From NCBI GenBank assembly GCA_016880375.1, contig JAEHDO010000288.1:1-9102 (forward strand): 9,102 nucleotides of DNA, given 5' to 3'. Position 1 is the stretch's first letter; the number at the start of each line of letters is the position of its first letter. The stretch comes from Betaproteobacteria bacterium (GTDB taxonomy: Bacteria; Pseudomonadota; Gammaproteobacteria; Burkholderiales; Rhodocyclaceae). Positions 1 to 8,075 of the stretch are shown one piece after another. A program made the translations under genes and the position numbers. The notes below the pieces were generated by a model, which saw only the letters and a program-made list of their open reading frames with translations, was not told the origin of the DNA and made no database searches.

Positions 1-1378
1 GCTGGAGATGACCGAGGTCTGCGACCGCGTGCTGCGCGCGGGCGGCCCGGCGCTGCTCTTCGAGAAGCCCAGGGGCCACTCGATACCGGTGCTCGGCAAC
101 CTCTTCGGCACGCCGCACCGCGTGGCGCTGGGCATGGGCGCGGAATCGCTGGCCGCCCTGCGCGAGGTGGGCACGCTGCTGGCCACCCTGAAGGAGCCCG
201 AACCGCCGAAAGGCCTGAAGGACGCCTGGGACAAGCTGCCGCTGCTCAAGCAGGTGCTCAACATGGCGCCGAAGGAAGTGTCCTCGGCGCCGTGCCAGGA
301 AACGGTGTGGGAGGGCAAGGAAGTCGACCTTTCCCGCCTGCCGATCCAGACCTGCTGGCCCGGCGACGCGGCGCCGCTCATCACCTGGGGCCTGACCGTG
401 ACGCGCGGCCCGCTCAAGGAACGGCAAAACCTCGGCATCTACCGCCAGCAGGTGATCGCGCGCAACAAGGTCATCATGCGCTGGCTGCCGCATCGCGGCG
501 GCGCGCTGGACTTCCGCGACCATTGCCTGAAGCATCCCGGCCAGCCCTTCCCGGTGGCGGTGGCGCTCGGCGCCGATCCGGCGACGCTTCTCGGCGCGGT
601 GACCCCGGTGCCGGATGCGCTGTCCGAATACCAGTTCGCCGGCCTGCTGCGCGGCGCGAAGACGGAAGTGGTGAAGTGCCTCGGCTCGGATCTTCAAGTG
701 CCGGCCGCCGCCGAGATCGTGCTGGAAGGCGTCATCCACCCCGATGAAACGGCCATCGAGGGACCGTTCGGCGACCACACCGGCTACTACAACGAGCGGG
801 CCGAGTTCCCCGTGTTCACGATCGAGCGCATGACGATGCGCCGCGAGCCGATCTACCACAGCACCTACACCGGCAAGCCGCCCGACGAGCCGGCCATGCT
901 CGGCGTGGCGCTCAACGAAGTGTTCGTGCCGCTCTTGCAGAAGCAGTTTCCCGAGATCGTCGATTTCTACCTGCCGCCGGAAGGCTGCTCCTACCGCCTG
1001 GCGGTGGTGAGCATGAAGAAGCAGTACCCCGGCCACGCCAGGCGCGTCATGTTCGGCATCTGGAGCTTCCTGCGCCAGTTCATGTACACCAAGTTCATCA
1101 TCGTCGTCGACGACGACATCGACGTGCGCGACTGGAAGGAAGTGGTGTGGGCGCTGACCACCCGCGTCGACGCCGCGCGCGACACGCTGATCGCGCAGAA
1201 CACGCCGATCGACTATCTCGACTTCGCTTCGCCGGTGGCGGGCCTGGGCAGCAAGATGGGCATCGACGCAACGAACAAGTGGCCGGGCGAAACCGGCCGC
1301 GAATGGGGCCGCCCCATCGCCATGGACGAAACGGTGAAGCGGCGCGTGGATGAATTATGGAAGGAACTCGGAATATGA
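1..1378 (+). CDS. ubiD: UbiD 4-hydroxy-3-polyprenylbenzoate decarboxylase (5' end cut by window)
   Basis: This enzyme removes the ring carboxyl group from 4-hydroxy-3-polyprenylbenzoate in ubiquinone synthesis, using prenylated FMN made by UbiX and a divalent metal. What is seen: the reading frame is open from the first base, and Leu-Glu codons precede the first ATG at position 8. In this family the [21 protein letters not shown] stretch is internal, so the true start lies upstream of the window and about 35-40 residues are missing. Family signatures include NLGIYR (428-445, cofactor-binding region), [12 protein letters not shown] (758-793), [10 protein letters not shown] (1094-1123) and the C-terminal [18 protein letters not shown] block near 1226-1284. 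These are typical of the ubiquinone-pathway branch rather than the aromatic-degrading branches. The visible 458 codons plus the missing part match the usual length of about 490 residues. The TGA stop overlaps the next gene's ATG (ATGA at 1375-1378), so the two are probably translationally coupled. No ubiX is in the window. Confidence 0.96.
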   Translation, partial: LEMTEVCDRVLRAGGPALLFEKPRGHSIPVLGNLFGTPHRVALGMGAESLAALREVGTLLATLKEPEPPKGLKDAWDKLPLLKQVLNMAPKEVSSAPCQETVWEGKEVDLSRLPIQTCWPGDAAPLITWGLTVTRGPLKERQNLGIYRQQVIARNKVIMRWLPHRGGALDFRDHCLKHPGQPFPVAVALGADPATLLGAVTPVPDALSEYQFAGLLRGAKTEVVKCLGSDLQVPAAAEIVLEGVIHPDETAIEGPFGDHTGYYNERAEFPVFTIERMTMRREPIYHSTYTGKPPDEPAMLGVALNEVFVPLLQKQFPEIVDFYLPPEGCSYRLAVVSMKKQYPGHARRVMFGIWSFLRQFMYTKFIIVVDDDIDVRDWKEVVWALTTRVDAARDTLIAQNTPIDYLDFASPVAGLGSKMGIDATNKWPGETGREWGRPIAMDETVKRRVDELWKELGI

Positions 1379-1782
1379 CCGAAATCGATCACGCAACCGG
1401 CCTGGCCCGGCCGCCGCAGGGGCTGGTGACGCTGACGCACCTCGTCTACGGACTGCACGCCTTCAGCGCGCTGACGGGGCTGCTCGGCACGGCCTTCGTC
1501 GTCACCGCCTTCCTCAGCGGCTGGCCGTCGCTCGTCGCCGTCGTCCTCAACTACCTCAAGCGCGGCGAGACGCGCGGCACCTTCCTCGAATCGCACTTCC
1601 GCTGGCAGATCCGCACCTTCTGGTTCGCCCTGCTGTGGGTGGCGGTCGCCGTGCTGGCGGGACTGACTGTCGTCGGGCTGCCGTTCGCCTGGATTGTCGC
1701 CATCGCCGCCGGCCTGTGGGTGCTCTATCGCATCGCGCGCGGCTGGCTGCGGCTGGTGTCGGAGAAGGGCATGCCGCAGTGA
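1375..1782 (+). CDS. Small conserved inner-membrane protein, DUF4870/COG3671-like
   Basis: The 135-residue protein has a hydrophilic N-terminus, a membrane segment at about residues 27-48 and a long hydrophobic stretch at about 82-118 that can make one or two helices. Between them lies a conserved-looking loop ([11 protein letters not shown], then [13 protein letters not shown], residues 59-83). The loop pattern resembles the uncharacterised DUF4870/COG3671-type membrane proteins, recalled from family knowledge and not searched. No catalytic motif is visible. I chose ATG 1375 rather than the in-frame ATG 1357 because AAGGAA at about 1360-1365 is well placed as a ribosome binding site for 1375, and the ATGA overlap with the ubiD stop is a usual coupling arrangement. 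Its own stop overlaps the GTG of the following phosphoribosyltransferase. Function is unknown, and a role near the membrane-bound ubiquinone pathway would be only a guess from position. Confidence 0.85.
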   Translation: MTEIDHATGLARPPQGLVTLTHLVYGLHAFSALTGLLGTAFVVTAFLSGWPSLVAVVLNYLKRGETRGTFLESHFRWQIRTFWFALLWVAVAVLAGLTVVGLPFAWIVAIAAGLWVLYRIARGWLRLVSEKGMPQ

Positions 1783-2345
1783 GCGGAGACAAGGTTGCCG
1801 GCGAGCGCTTCTGCCTTTACGACACGGCGGCGCTCGCGGCCGTGCTCGACCGCATGGCGGCGCAGGCGGCGACCTTTCTTGCCGGCGAGGCCGACCCGCT
1901 GCTGCTGGGAATCCTCCGCCGCGGCGCGCCGCTGGCGGAGATGCTGCAGGCGCGCCTCGGGGAAAAACACGGCCTCGCGGTGCCGTGCTACGACCTCAGG
2001 CTGAAGCGCTACGCCGACGACCTCACCCTCCTGCATCCCGAGACGGAGCTCACCGAGAACGCCGGGTTCTCCGCGCGCGACCTGTCGCGCGCCACCGTGC
2101 TGGTGGTGGACGACGTGCTCTACGAGGGACATTCGCTGGCGCGCGTGCTGGCCTACCTGTCGCGGCGCGGCGCACCGGTGATCCGCATCGCCGTGCTCGC
2201 CGACCGCTGCGTGGCGAAGCTGCCGATCCGCGCCAGCATCGTCGGCGTCAAACTGCAGATCGCGGCGGGCGACGTCGTCGAATGCAACGTGCCGCCCTAC
2301 GAGGAAGCATTCAGGATCGAGTTGCTGCGGCCCTCAGGCGCCTGA
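1779..2345 (+). CDS. Phosphoribosyltransferase-family protein (PyrR/Hpt-like fold)
   Basis: A type I phosphoribosyltransferase of 188 residues. The PRPP-binding signature is clear: hydrophobic strand, two acidic residues, then the loop (VLVVDDVLYEGHS, residues 107-119). GILRRGAPLA at residues 44-53 corresponds to the pyrophosphate-loop region seen in PyrR and hypoxanthine phosphoribosyltransferases. The start is GTG 1779, which overlaps the upstream TGA stop (GTGA at 1779-1782). GGAGAAGG at about 1760-1767 precedes it as ribosome binding site. The open frame extends much further upstream, but that part is out of frame with two well-supported genes and is not used. The substrate cannot be read from the sequence. 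PyrR-type regulator or uracil phosphoribosyltransferase is possible, as is a purine salvage enzyme or a catalytically altered family member. It is the last gene of the ubiD unit, and its 3' end overlaps a convergent gene by 12 nt. Confidence 0.9.
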   Translation: MSGDKVAGERFCLYDTAALAAVLDRMAAQAATFLAGEADPLLLGILRRGAPLAEMLQARLGEKHGLAVPCYDLRLKRYADDLTLLHPETELTENAGFSARDLSRATVLVVDDVLYEGHSLARVLAYLSRRGAPVIRIAVLADRCVAKLPIRASIVGVKLQIAAGDVVECNVPPYEEAFRIELLRPSGA

Positions 2346-2585
2346 GCCCGGACGCGGGCCGCCGCCCTCCTCCGGCAGGGCGCAGGCGCCCTTGGCGCAG
2401 TCCTTGCGGAACATCGAGAAGTGGCGGAACCACACCCACGCCAGCAGCGGCAGCGCGGCGGCCAGGGCGTAGTCGAGCGTCGTCAGCGCCGCCTCGCCGC
2501 GCCACCAGGCCGCTGCCGCCCGTACCGCTTCGATGAGCAGCACCATATAGGCGAAGGCGGCGAGGAGCAGGGCCAGGCGGCGCAT
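2334..2585 (-). CDS. Small two-helix membrane protein with C-terminal Cys pair
   Basis: The 83-residue protein has two hydrophobic helices (about residues 4-26 and 38-54), a positively charged stretch (FRHFSMFRKD) and a C-terminal tail with two cysteines five apart (DCAKGAC), ending in a Gly/Pro-rich segment. I do not recognise a named family. The ATG at 2585-2583 shares its first base with the last base of the dacB TGA (2587-2585), a TGATG arrangement that strongly suggests translational coupling to dacB. Codon use and GC content match the neighbours, which supports a real gene despite its size. The 3' end runs 12 nt into the end of the convergent phosphoribosyltransferase gene. The two cysteines could bind a metal or form a disulfide; this is inference. 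Confidence 0.75.
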   Translation of the reverse strand: MRRLALLLAAFAYMVLLIEAVRAAAAWWRGEAALTTLDYALAAALPLLAWVWFRHFSMFRKDCAKGACALPEEGGGPRPGSGA

Positions 2586-4075
2586 CAGCAGGACCTTTCG
2601 TAGACGCAGGCGAGCAGCGCATCCTGCGCCGCCTTGGTGGCGCCGGCGTTCGGATGGTTGGCGAGGAACACCACGATGCTGCGCTTGCCGCGCCGGTCCA
2701 GCACGTAGCCGGCGAGTGCGCGGGCGCCGTCGAGATAGCCCGTCTTGACGTGCGCCTGGCCGGCGACGCCATTGCCGCCGAGGCGCTTGCGCATCGTGCC
2801 GTCCACGCCGGCGAGCGGCAGCGAGGCGAGGAACTCGGGCATCACCGGGCTGGCGAAGGCGGCGGCGAGCAGGCGCCCGAGGCTGTCGGCGCTGATGCGC
2901 TCGCTGCGCGACAGCCCCGCCCCGTTCTCGATGACGAGTTCCGGCATGCGCAGCTCCTTCTGCGCCAGCCAGCTGCGGACGGCCGCTTCGCCATCTTCGG
3001 CGCGCGCCGGCCGCTTCGCCATTTCCGCGCCGAGGGTGAGGTACAGCTGGCGCGCCATGACGTTATTGCTGTACTTGTTGATCTCGCGCACCACCTCGGC
3101 CAGCGGCGGCGATTCCGCGCGTGCGATCTGGCGCGCGCCGGCGGGCAGCACGCCCTCGCGCCAGCCGCCCTGCAGCGCGCCGCCGAGTTCCCCCCACAAC
3201 TGGCGGAAGACGCCGGCGACGAACTGCGGGTGGCCGAGCACGGCGACGTGGCGGCTCCTTTCGCCGCAGGCGGCCGGATAGCTGCCGGTGAGAATCAGGC
3301 GCGCGGCCGCGTCGGTGTGGGCGAGGTCCATGCGGATGCCCTCGTACCAGGCGCTGCCGCAACCGCCCTCGGCGAGCTTCAGCAGATTGACCACGTCGAG
3401 TTGCACCGGCGCCGGCTCGGCGCTGACGGCGAGCGTTTTCGCCGCCGCATCGGGCAGGAAATTCAGGCGGATCGCCTTGTAGTTGAGCAGCAGCGCATCC
3501 GGGCCGACGTTGTAGGGCCGCAGCGGTTCATTGTCGAAGCGGGCCGGGTCGTGGCCGTTCGCCGCGAAGTGGCTGCGGTCGAGCACAAGGCCGCCGCGGA
3601 TCTCGCGCAGCCCCTTGGCGCGCAGCTGGCGCAGCAGCAGCCAGAACTGCTCGAAGCCGAGCTTGGGATCGCCATATCCCTTGAGCACGAGGTCGCCCTC
3701 GAGGATGCCGTCCTGCAGCGGCCCCGCCGCCCAGGCCTCGGTCTTCCAGGTGTAGGCCGGCCCGAGCAGCTCCAGCGCGGCATAGGTGGTGAGGAGCTTC
3801 ATCACCGAAGCCGGATTCATCGGCCTGTCGGCATTGAAGCTGGCGCGCGGCAGGCGCGCATCGACGTCCTGCACCAGCACCGCCACCGCCGAGGGCGGCA
3901 CGTTGGCCGCCTTCAGCGCACGGGCGACGGGCGCGGGCAGGCGCTCCTCCTGCTGGGACCGCACGGGGGCGGCCAGCAGCAGGGCGGCGGCGAGGACGGC
4001 AAATCCTGGTAATGAGATCACATTTTCTGTGGAAGGCGCCTGCTTGTCGCGATTCCCGCCTGTGTCATCAAGCAT
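2585..4075 (-). CDS. dacB: D-alanyl-D-alanine carboxypeptidase/endopeptidase, PBP4 (peptidase S13)
   Basis: A periplasmic penicillin-binding protein that trims terminal D-Ala from muropeptides and cuts D,D cross-links. All three active-site motifs are present. Counting from the GTG at 4078, they are SVMK (Ser91 nucleophile, Lys94), SNN (337-339) and KTG (445-447), with the family-typical ENGAGLSR at about 384-391. Between the first two motifs lies the large insert typical of class C PBP4. It contains Cys240 and Cys271, a possible disulfide. Length is about 496 residues against about 477 for E. coli DacB. The start is uncertain. GTG 4078 and ATG 4075 both overlap the end of the channel gene and give a long, acidic n-region before the hydrophobic signal segment (about residues 22-38). 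A GTG at 4021 would give a more usual but uncharged signal peptide and has no good ribosome binding site. I chose ATG 4075 because of coupling to the upstream gene. It is the second gene of a minus-strand unit. Confidence 0.94.
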   Translation of the reverse strand: MLDDTGGNRDKQAPSTENVISLPGFAVLAAALLLAAPVRSQQEERLPAPVARALKAANVPPSAVAVLVQDVDARLPRASFNADRPMNPASVMKLLTTYAALELLGPAYTWKTEAWAAGPLQDGILEGDLVLKGYGDPKLGFEQFWLLLRQLRAKGLREIRGGLVLDRSHFAANGHDPARFDNEPLRPYNVGPDALLLNYKAIRLNFLPDAAAKTLAVSAEPAPVQLDVVNLLKLAEGGCGSAWYEGIRMDLAHTDAAARLILTGSYPAACGERSRHVAVLGHPQFVAGVFRQLWGELGGALQGGWREGVLPAGARQIARAESPPLAEVVREINKYSNNVMARQLYLTLGAEMAKRPARAEDGEAAVRSWLAQKELRMPELVIENGAGLSRSERISADSLGRLLAAAFASPVMPEFLASLPLAGVDGTMRKRLGGNGVAGQAHVKTGYLDGARALAGYVLDRRGKRSIVVFLANHPNAGATKAAQDALLACVYERSC

Positions 4076-6296
4076 CACGGTTTTTCACGAGCTCGACCCT
4101 CAGCGGCGCAGCCGCATCCAGATGCACATCGCGCTGCGGGAAGGAAATCACGATACGCCTCTCTGCAAGGTCTTTTTCGATCATGAAGCGGAGGTCGCTG
4201 GCGATTTGCTCCCCCCTCGTTTTCGGCACCATCTCGACCCAATAGTAGATGGCGAACAGCAGCGCATCCGCACCGAAGTCCTGGAAGAGCACTTCCGGGG
4301 GCGGGGTGTCCAGCACGAGGCCGTGCCGCTGCACGCAATTCTCCAGCAGGTCCTTTAGTTCCCGTGCCGGCGTGCCGTAGGCAACGCCGAGCCTGATGCA
4401 GAATCGCACCTTCGGGTTGCTGTACATCCAGTTCGTCACCTTGTCCTCGATGAACACGCTGTTCGGGATCAGCGTCTCGATGCCGTTCTCGTCGCGCAGG
4501 CTCGACGAGCGGATGCCGATCTCGGTGATCCGGCCCTTGGAGTCGCCCACCTGCACCAGGTCGCCGGGCTTGAATGGCTGCTCGAACAGCAGCATGAGGC
4601 CGCTGATCAGGTTTTTCAGCAGGTTCTGCATGCCGAAGCCGAGGCCAATGGCGATCGCGCCGCCGAGGAAGGCAAACACCGTGAGGGGGATGTTCACCCA
4701 CAGCAGCACGATGACCACCAGCGCCACCAGGCCGAGCGCGAACAGCCATTTGCGCAGGATGCGCGCGCGCGCCTGGTTGTAGCCGAAGCGCCATACCGCC
4801 AGGCGCTCCATCGCCCGGCCGATCCAGTAGGTAAACAGGACTCCGGCGAGGAACAGGAAGGTGGCGCGCGTGATCTTGCCCACCGTAATGCTGGTGACGC
4901 CGGTGATCTTGCGGCCATCGACCTCGATGGTGTCCTCGGCGGAGAACACCTCGAAGCTCCATACGTGACGGGCGGCCTTTCCGGCCTTTGCAGCGGCGAC
5001 CAGCAGGCGCTCGGTCAGGCCCAGGGCGGATTCGCTGACCTTCAGTTCCGCGCCGAGGCGTGCGAGCTGGAATTTCGTGGATTCGGCGTAGGCATCAAGC
5101 TGGCGCAGATAATGCTGCAGCTGGTTGGCTGCCTGAAGCTGCTGGTGCTGTTGCCGGGCTTGGTCGGGGTCCGAGGCGTTTTTCGCGCCGGCTTCCAGCT
5201 GCATCGTCTGACGGTTGGCGGCTTCGAGCTGGTCATCGAGGAAGGGCAGTAAGACGTTCAGTTTGTCCGTCATCTGGCGATGCTGTGCAATGGCTTCGGC
5301 CAGCAGCGCGGGCGAGCGCTGGTTGTACAGGCGGTAGCGCAGGTCCCACAGCACGCGCTTCATTTCCAGGATTGCCGCGGTGTAGCGCATCGCGTCGGTG
5401 AGGCTGTTGTCCGCATAGGCCGAGTCTTCCACCGCGGGCGGCGAGGTCTTGTCGGTGCGGGTGGCGGGCAGCCGGCCAGGGATGGGCAGGATCGTCTTGC
5501 CCGCAACGAGGGCCTGGGATTGGGTTTTGAGCGCTTCGCGCACCTTCCCGAAATCCGCCTCGGTGAAAATCAGGTCGCTCCCCGCGCTGGCAACCTTGCG
5601 CTCGGCCAGGCTGAGACCGATTTCCGCGAGCGCGGCTTCGAGGCGGGCAACCTCCATCGAGGAAGTCGTTGCCCCCAGGACGGCCTCTTCTCCGCGTGAT
5701 CGCAGGCGCAGCAGGACCAGCGCCCACTTGCCGGCAACGTCCTCGTTCTGGGCGGAGGACTCGGCCGCGCGGATCGCGGCGGCGGTTTCCTTGAGCTTGC
5801 TGCCGAGGCTTTCCTGAATGACTTCCAGCGTCGCCACCTGGGCGTTGATGGCCTTCAGTTTCTGGCCGGCAGCCTCGGCCTCCTCGACCAGGCGATCGTG
5901 GAACAGCACCGAATAAGGCGGCGGACCGTCATGGCCCTGCCAGGCATTGGACTGCTTGCGGGCGGCCTCGACCTGCTTGCCGAGCGATTCGATTCGAGTC
6001 CGGTTCTGCAACAGCTGTTCGTAGGCCCGGACCGTTTCTCGCAGGATGAAACGCCTCTGCTGCAACTGTTCCGGCGTGGCGGAAAGCGGTGCGCCGAGGG
6101 CAAGCCCGGGGGATGCTTCAATGGCGACCAGTTCCTTCCTGGCTGAATCGATCTCGGCGCGAACAGTGTCAAGCGGATCGGCGGCCGGCAGCTGCAGGGG
6201 AATCAGGAGCAGAAGGCTGCAGACAAGCAACTGCAAGCTGCGGAGAGGGGCAAGCGCAGGCGGTTGACCTGGGGTTCCGATACGTTTTGCGGCCAT
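4068..6296 (-). CDS. MscS-family mechanosensitive channel with large periplasmic coiled-coil domain
   Basis: A predicted inner-membrane tension-gated channel of 742 residues. Order of parts: positively charged start and signal peptide (hydrophobic core about 20-36, cleavage likely near LPAA, 36-39); about 400 residues rich in Gln, Ala, Glu and Leu with heptad-like character, likely periplasmic coiled coil; a short linker (WSFEVFSAEDTIEVDG); then three membrane helices (about 476-495, 517-533, 538-567). The third helix carries the Gly/Ala-rich MscS pore pattern (GGAIAIGLGFGMQNLLKNLISG region). The cytoplasmic beta domain follows (EQPFKPGDLVQVGD, GRITEIGIRSS, LIPNSVF), then the alpha/beta C-terminal domain. 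The frame is open to 6431, but ATG 6296 gives the signal peptide and avoids overlap with the divergent ldtD start. The stop overlaps the start of dacB. It resembles MscK/YjeP in having a long periplasmic region, but the extra membrane helices of those proteins are absent. Confidence 0.93.
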   Translation of the reverse strand: MAAKRIGTPGQPPALAPLRSLQLLVCSLLLLIPLQLPAADPLDTVRAEIDSARKELVAIEASPGLALGAPLSATPEQLQQRRFILRETVRAYEQLLQNRTRIESLGKQVEAARKQSNAWQGHDGPPPYSVLFHDRLVEEAEAAGQKLKAINAQVATLEVIQESLGSKLKETAAAIRAAESSAQNEDVAGKWALVLLRLRSRGEEAVLGATTSSMEVARLEAALAEIGLSLAERKVASAGSDLIFTEADFGKVREALKTQSQALVAGKTILPIPGRLPATRTDKTSPPAVEDSAYADNSLTDAMRYTAAILEMKRVLWDLRYRLYNQRSPALLAEAIAQHRQMTDKLNVLLPFLDDQLEAANRQTMQLEAGAKNASDPDQARQQHQQLQAANQLQHYLRQLDAYAESTKFQLARLGAELKVSESALGLTERLLVAAAKAGKAARHVWSFEVFSAEDTIEVDGRKITGVTSITVGKITRATFLFLAGVLFTYWIGRAMERLAVWRFGYNQARARILRKWLFALGLVALVVIVLLWVNIPLTVFAFLGGAIAIGLGFGMQNLLKNLISGLMLLFEQPFKPGDLVQVGDSKGRITEIGIRSSSLRDENGIETLIPNSVFIEDKVTNWMYSNPKVRFCIRLGVAYGTPARELKDLLENCVQRHGLVLDTPPPEVLFQDFGADALLFAIYYWVEMVPKTRGEQIASDLRFMIEKDLAERRIVISFPQRDVHLDAAAPLRVELVKNRDA

Positions 6297-6391
6297 GTAT
6301 CTCACGAATTTGCACGGGCAGGATAGCATAGCGCCCATGAGCGGATGGCCTTTCCGGCCGAAGGGCCCGGCCCGTCTACAAAGGGAATTGC
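6297..6391. promoter_or_regulatory. Divergent control region between the channel gene and ldtD
   Basis: This 95-bp gap separates the divergent starts of the channel gene (ATG 6296, minus strand) and ldtD (ATG 6392, plus strand), so it should hold promoters or leader sequence for both. I could not find a convincing pair of -35 and -10 boxes for either direction. On the minus strand TATGCT near 6325-6331 is a weak -10 candidate without a good -35. The ldtD ribosome binding site AAGGGA (6381-6386) lies five bases before the ATG. For the channel gene only a weak GTGAG precedes the start. Confidence 0.5.
6347..6367 (+). repeat. GC-rich inverted repeat in the ldtD upstream region
   Basis: GGCCTTTC (6347-6354) can pair with GAAGGGCC (6360-6367) around a five-base CGGCC loop, giving an eight-pair stem with one U-G pair in RNA. 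It ends 24 bases before the ldtD ATG and does not include the ribosome binding site. It has no T-run after it, so it is not an ordinary terminator on the plus strand. It could be a leader hairpin, a protein-binding site, or chance in GC-rich DNA. Confidence 0.35.
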
Positions 6392-8071
6392 ATGACTTTT
6401 CAGCTTCGGAGAACCTTCCTGCACGCCGCAATCACCGTGTGTCTCGGCGTCGTGATGGCGGCGCAATCCGCGGCCTCTCCTGCCGGGGGGGAGAGCCGGG
6501 TGCAGCAGCAGGACGGGGCGGCGGTTCGCAGCCTTCTCGTTGCCGCCGTGCAGGCGACAGCCGGGCGGGGCAATGCTTACCGGTTGCGGGAGCTGGCCGA
6601 GCGTTTCTATGCCGAGACCGGTTTTGTGCCGGCATGGTTCGAGGGAACCGCGCCCCGCAGGCAGGCGCAGCAGGTGCTCGATCTGCTGCAAGGGGCCGAG
6701 AGCCACGGCCTCGATCCGGCGGACTACGATGCCGCCCGCCTGGCCGAACGTCTGCGGGGCGCCGGCGGCGCGCGCGGGGTGGCGCCGGCCGAAGCGGCGA
6801 GCATCGATGTGGCGCTTTCGCTCGCGCTCTTGCGCTGGCTGTCCGATGTGCATGCCGGCCGCGTCAGCCCGCGCGAGTTGCGCGTCCTCATCGATCCCCG
6901 GCAAGAGCGGCTCGACCTCGTCAAGGCCGTGCGTGAGGCCATCGTCGCCGATCGCCTGCCTGAATTGGCCGCCGTGGCGGCGCCGCGCATGCGGACCTAC
7001 GCCCGCCTGCGCGAGGCGCTGGCGCGCTATCGCCTGCTGGCCGGGGAACTTGCGGCGAATTCCCTCCCGGCAGTCCGCAAGCTGGAACCGGGCATGCCGT
7101 ATGCCGGTCTCGCCGCACTGCATCGCCTGCTCGTTGCGCTCGGCGACCTCCCGCCCTCGGCGCCGCTGCCCTCCGGCTACGAGGGGGAACTGGTGGAAGC
7201 GGTCAGGCGCTTCCAGGCGCGGCATGGCCTGGAGGCGGATGGGGTGATCGGGCGGAAAAGCTTCGAGCAACTCAATGCGCCGCTGGCGCAGCGCGTGCGC
7301 CAGATCGAGCTGGCGCTGGAGCGCCTGCGCTGGCTGCCGCGGTTGCTCCCGGAGAAGGCCGTGGTCATCAACATCCCCGAGTTCCGCCTGCGGGCGCTCG
7401 AGGTTCGCGACGGTGCTGCCGCAGTCCGGCTCGGCATGAACGTCATCGTCGGCCGCGCCCTCGTGACGCAGACGCCGATGTTCATCGGCACCATGCGCTA
7501 TATCGAGTTCAGCCCTTACTGGAACGTGCCGGCGTCGATCGCCCGCAAGGAAATCATCCCGAAGCTGCGGCGTGACCCGGCCTATCTCGCACGCGAAGAG
7601 ATGGAATTCGTCGGCGCGGGCGGCGGCGGCGTGACGACCGAAGTGAGCGAGGAGAATCTCGTGGCGCTGGAGCGCGGCGAACTGCGCGTGCGGCAGCGCC
7701 CCGGGCCGAGGAATGCGATGGGCGGCATCAAGTTCGTCCTGCCCAACGACATGGACGTGTATCTCCACCATACGCCGTCGGTGCGCCTGTTCGCGCAGAG
7801 CCGCCGCGACTTCAGCCATGGCTGCATACGCGTCGAGGCGCCGGTGGATCTGGCCAAATTCGTGCTGGAAGGGCAGCAGGAGTGGAACGAGGAGCGGATT
7901 CTCGCCGCAATGGCGGCGGGAACGCCCGCCATCACCCGGCTGGCCCGGCCGCTGCCGGTGGTCGTCTTCTACACGACGGCGCTGGTGGAGGATGACGGCC
8001 GCGTCTTTTTCCTGCCCGATATCTATGGGCACGACCGCGCGCTCGAGCGCGCGCTGAAGGAGCGGTATTAG
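6392..8071 (+). CDS. ldtD: L,D-transpeptidase, YcbB/LdtD type (YkuD domain)
   Basis: A periplasmic murein cross-linking enzyme. It joins the third residues of two stem peptides (3-3 cross-link) through a cysteine nucleophile, independently of penicillin-binding proteins. The 559-residue protein starts at ATG 6392 after AAGGGA. It has a signal peptide (LRR then a hydrophobic core to about residue 24, AxxA-type cleavage at about 24-31), an N-terminal scaffold domain with FYAETGFVPAWFEG (72-85), a peptidoglycan-binding domain (about 262-295, VRRFQARHGLEADGVIG) and the YkuD catalytic domain (about 322-490). The catalytic motif is complete: HH at 459-460 and SHGCIRV at 475-481 with Cys478 as nucleophile. 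The conserved IEFSPYWNVP (371-380) and the helical capping insert follow the YcbB pattern. Length is a little below E. coli LdtD (615). It diverges from the channel gene and converges on a MepK-type endopeptidase gene, its expected functional counterpart. Confidence 0.95.
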   Translation: MTFQLRRTFLHAAITVCLGVVMAAQSAASPAGGESRVQQQDGAAVRSLLVAAVQATAGRGNAYRLRELAERFYAETGFVPAWFEGTAPRRQAQQVLDLLQGAESHGLDPADYDAARLAERLRGAGGARGVAPAEAASIDVALSLALLRWLSDVHAGRVSPRELRVLIDPRQERLDLVKAVREAIVADRLPELAAVAAPRMRTYARLREALARYRLLAGELAANSLPAVRKLEPGMPYAGLAALHRLLVALGDLPPSAPLPSGYEGELVEAVRRFQARHGLEADGVIGRKSFEQLNAPLAQRVRQIELALERLRWLPRLLPEKAVVINIPEFRLRALEVRDGAAAVRLGMNVIVGRALVTQTPMFIGTMRYIEFSPYWNVPASIARKEIIPKLRRDPAYLAREEMEFVGAGGGGVTTEVSEENLVALERGELRVRQRPGPRNAMGGIKFVLPNDMDVYLHHTPSVRLFAQSRRDFSHGCIRVEAPVDLAKFVLEGQQEWNEERILAAMAAGTPAITRLARPLPVVVFYTTALVEDDGRVFFLPDIYGHDRALERALKERY

Positions 8072-8075
8072 GAAA

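Noticed and set aside
1350..1778. Upstream extension of the phosphoribosyltransferase frame
   Set aside because: The translated extension is Arg/Ala-rich shadow of the membrane-protein gene. The PRTase fold begins after GTG 1779.
2346..2359. GCCCG-GACG-CGGGC hairpin right after the PRTase stop as terminator
   Set aside because: Only five base pairs, no T-run after it, and it lies within the coding part of the convergent small gene.
2654..4012. A 452-codon open frame on the plus strand opposite dacB
   Set aside because: Antisense shadow of dacB. No recognisable motif or ribosome binding site, and dacB shows all three PBP motifs.
4020..4068. Short frame starting at ATG 4068-4066 overlapping the channel stop (TGATG)
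   Set aside because: It stops after 16 codons and lies out of frame inside the dacB start region; no feature supports it.
6297..6431. Extension of the channel gene upstream to 6431
   Set aside because: It would add 45 residues without signal features before a good signal peptide and overlap the divergent ldtD start. ATG 6296 is better.
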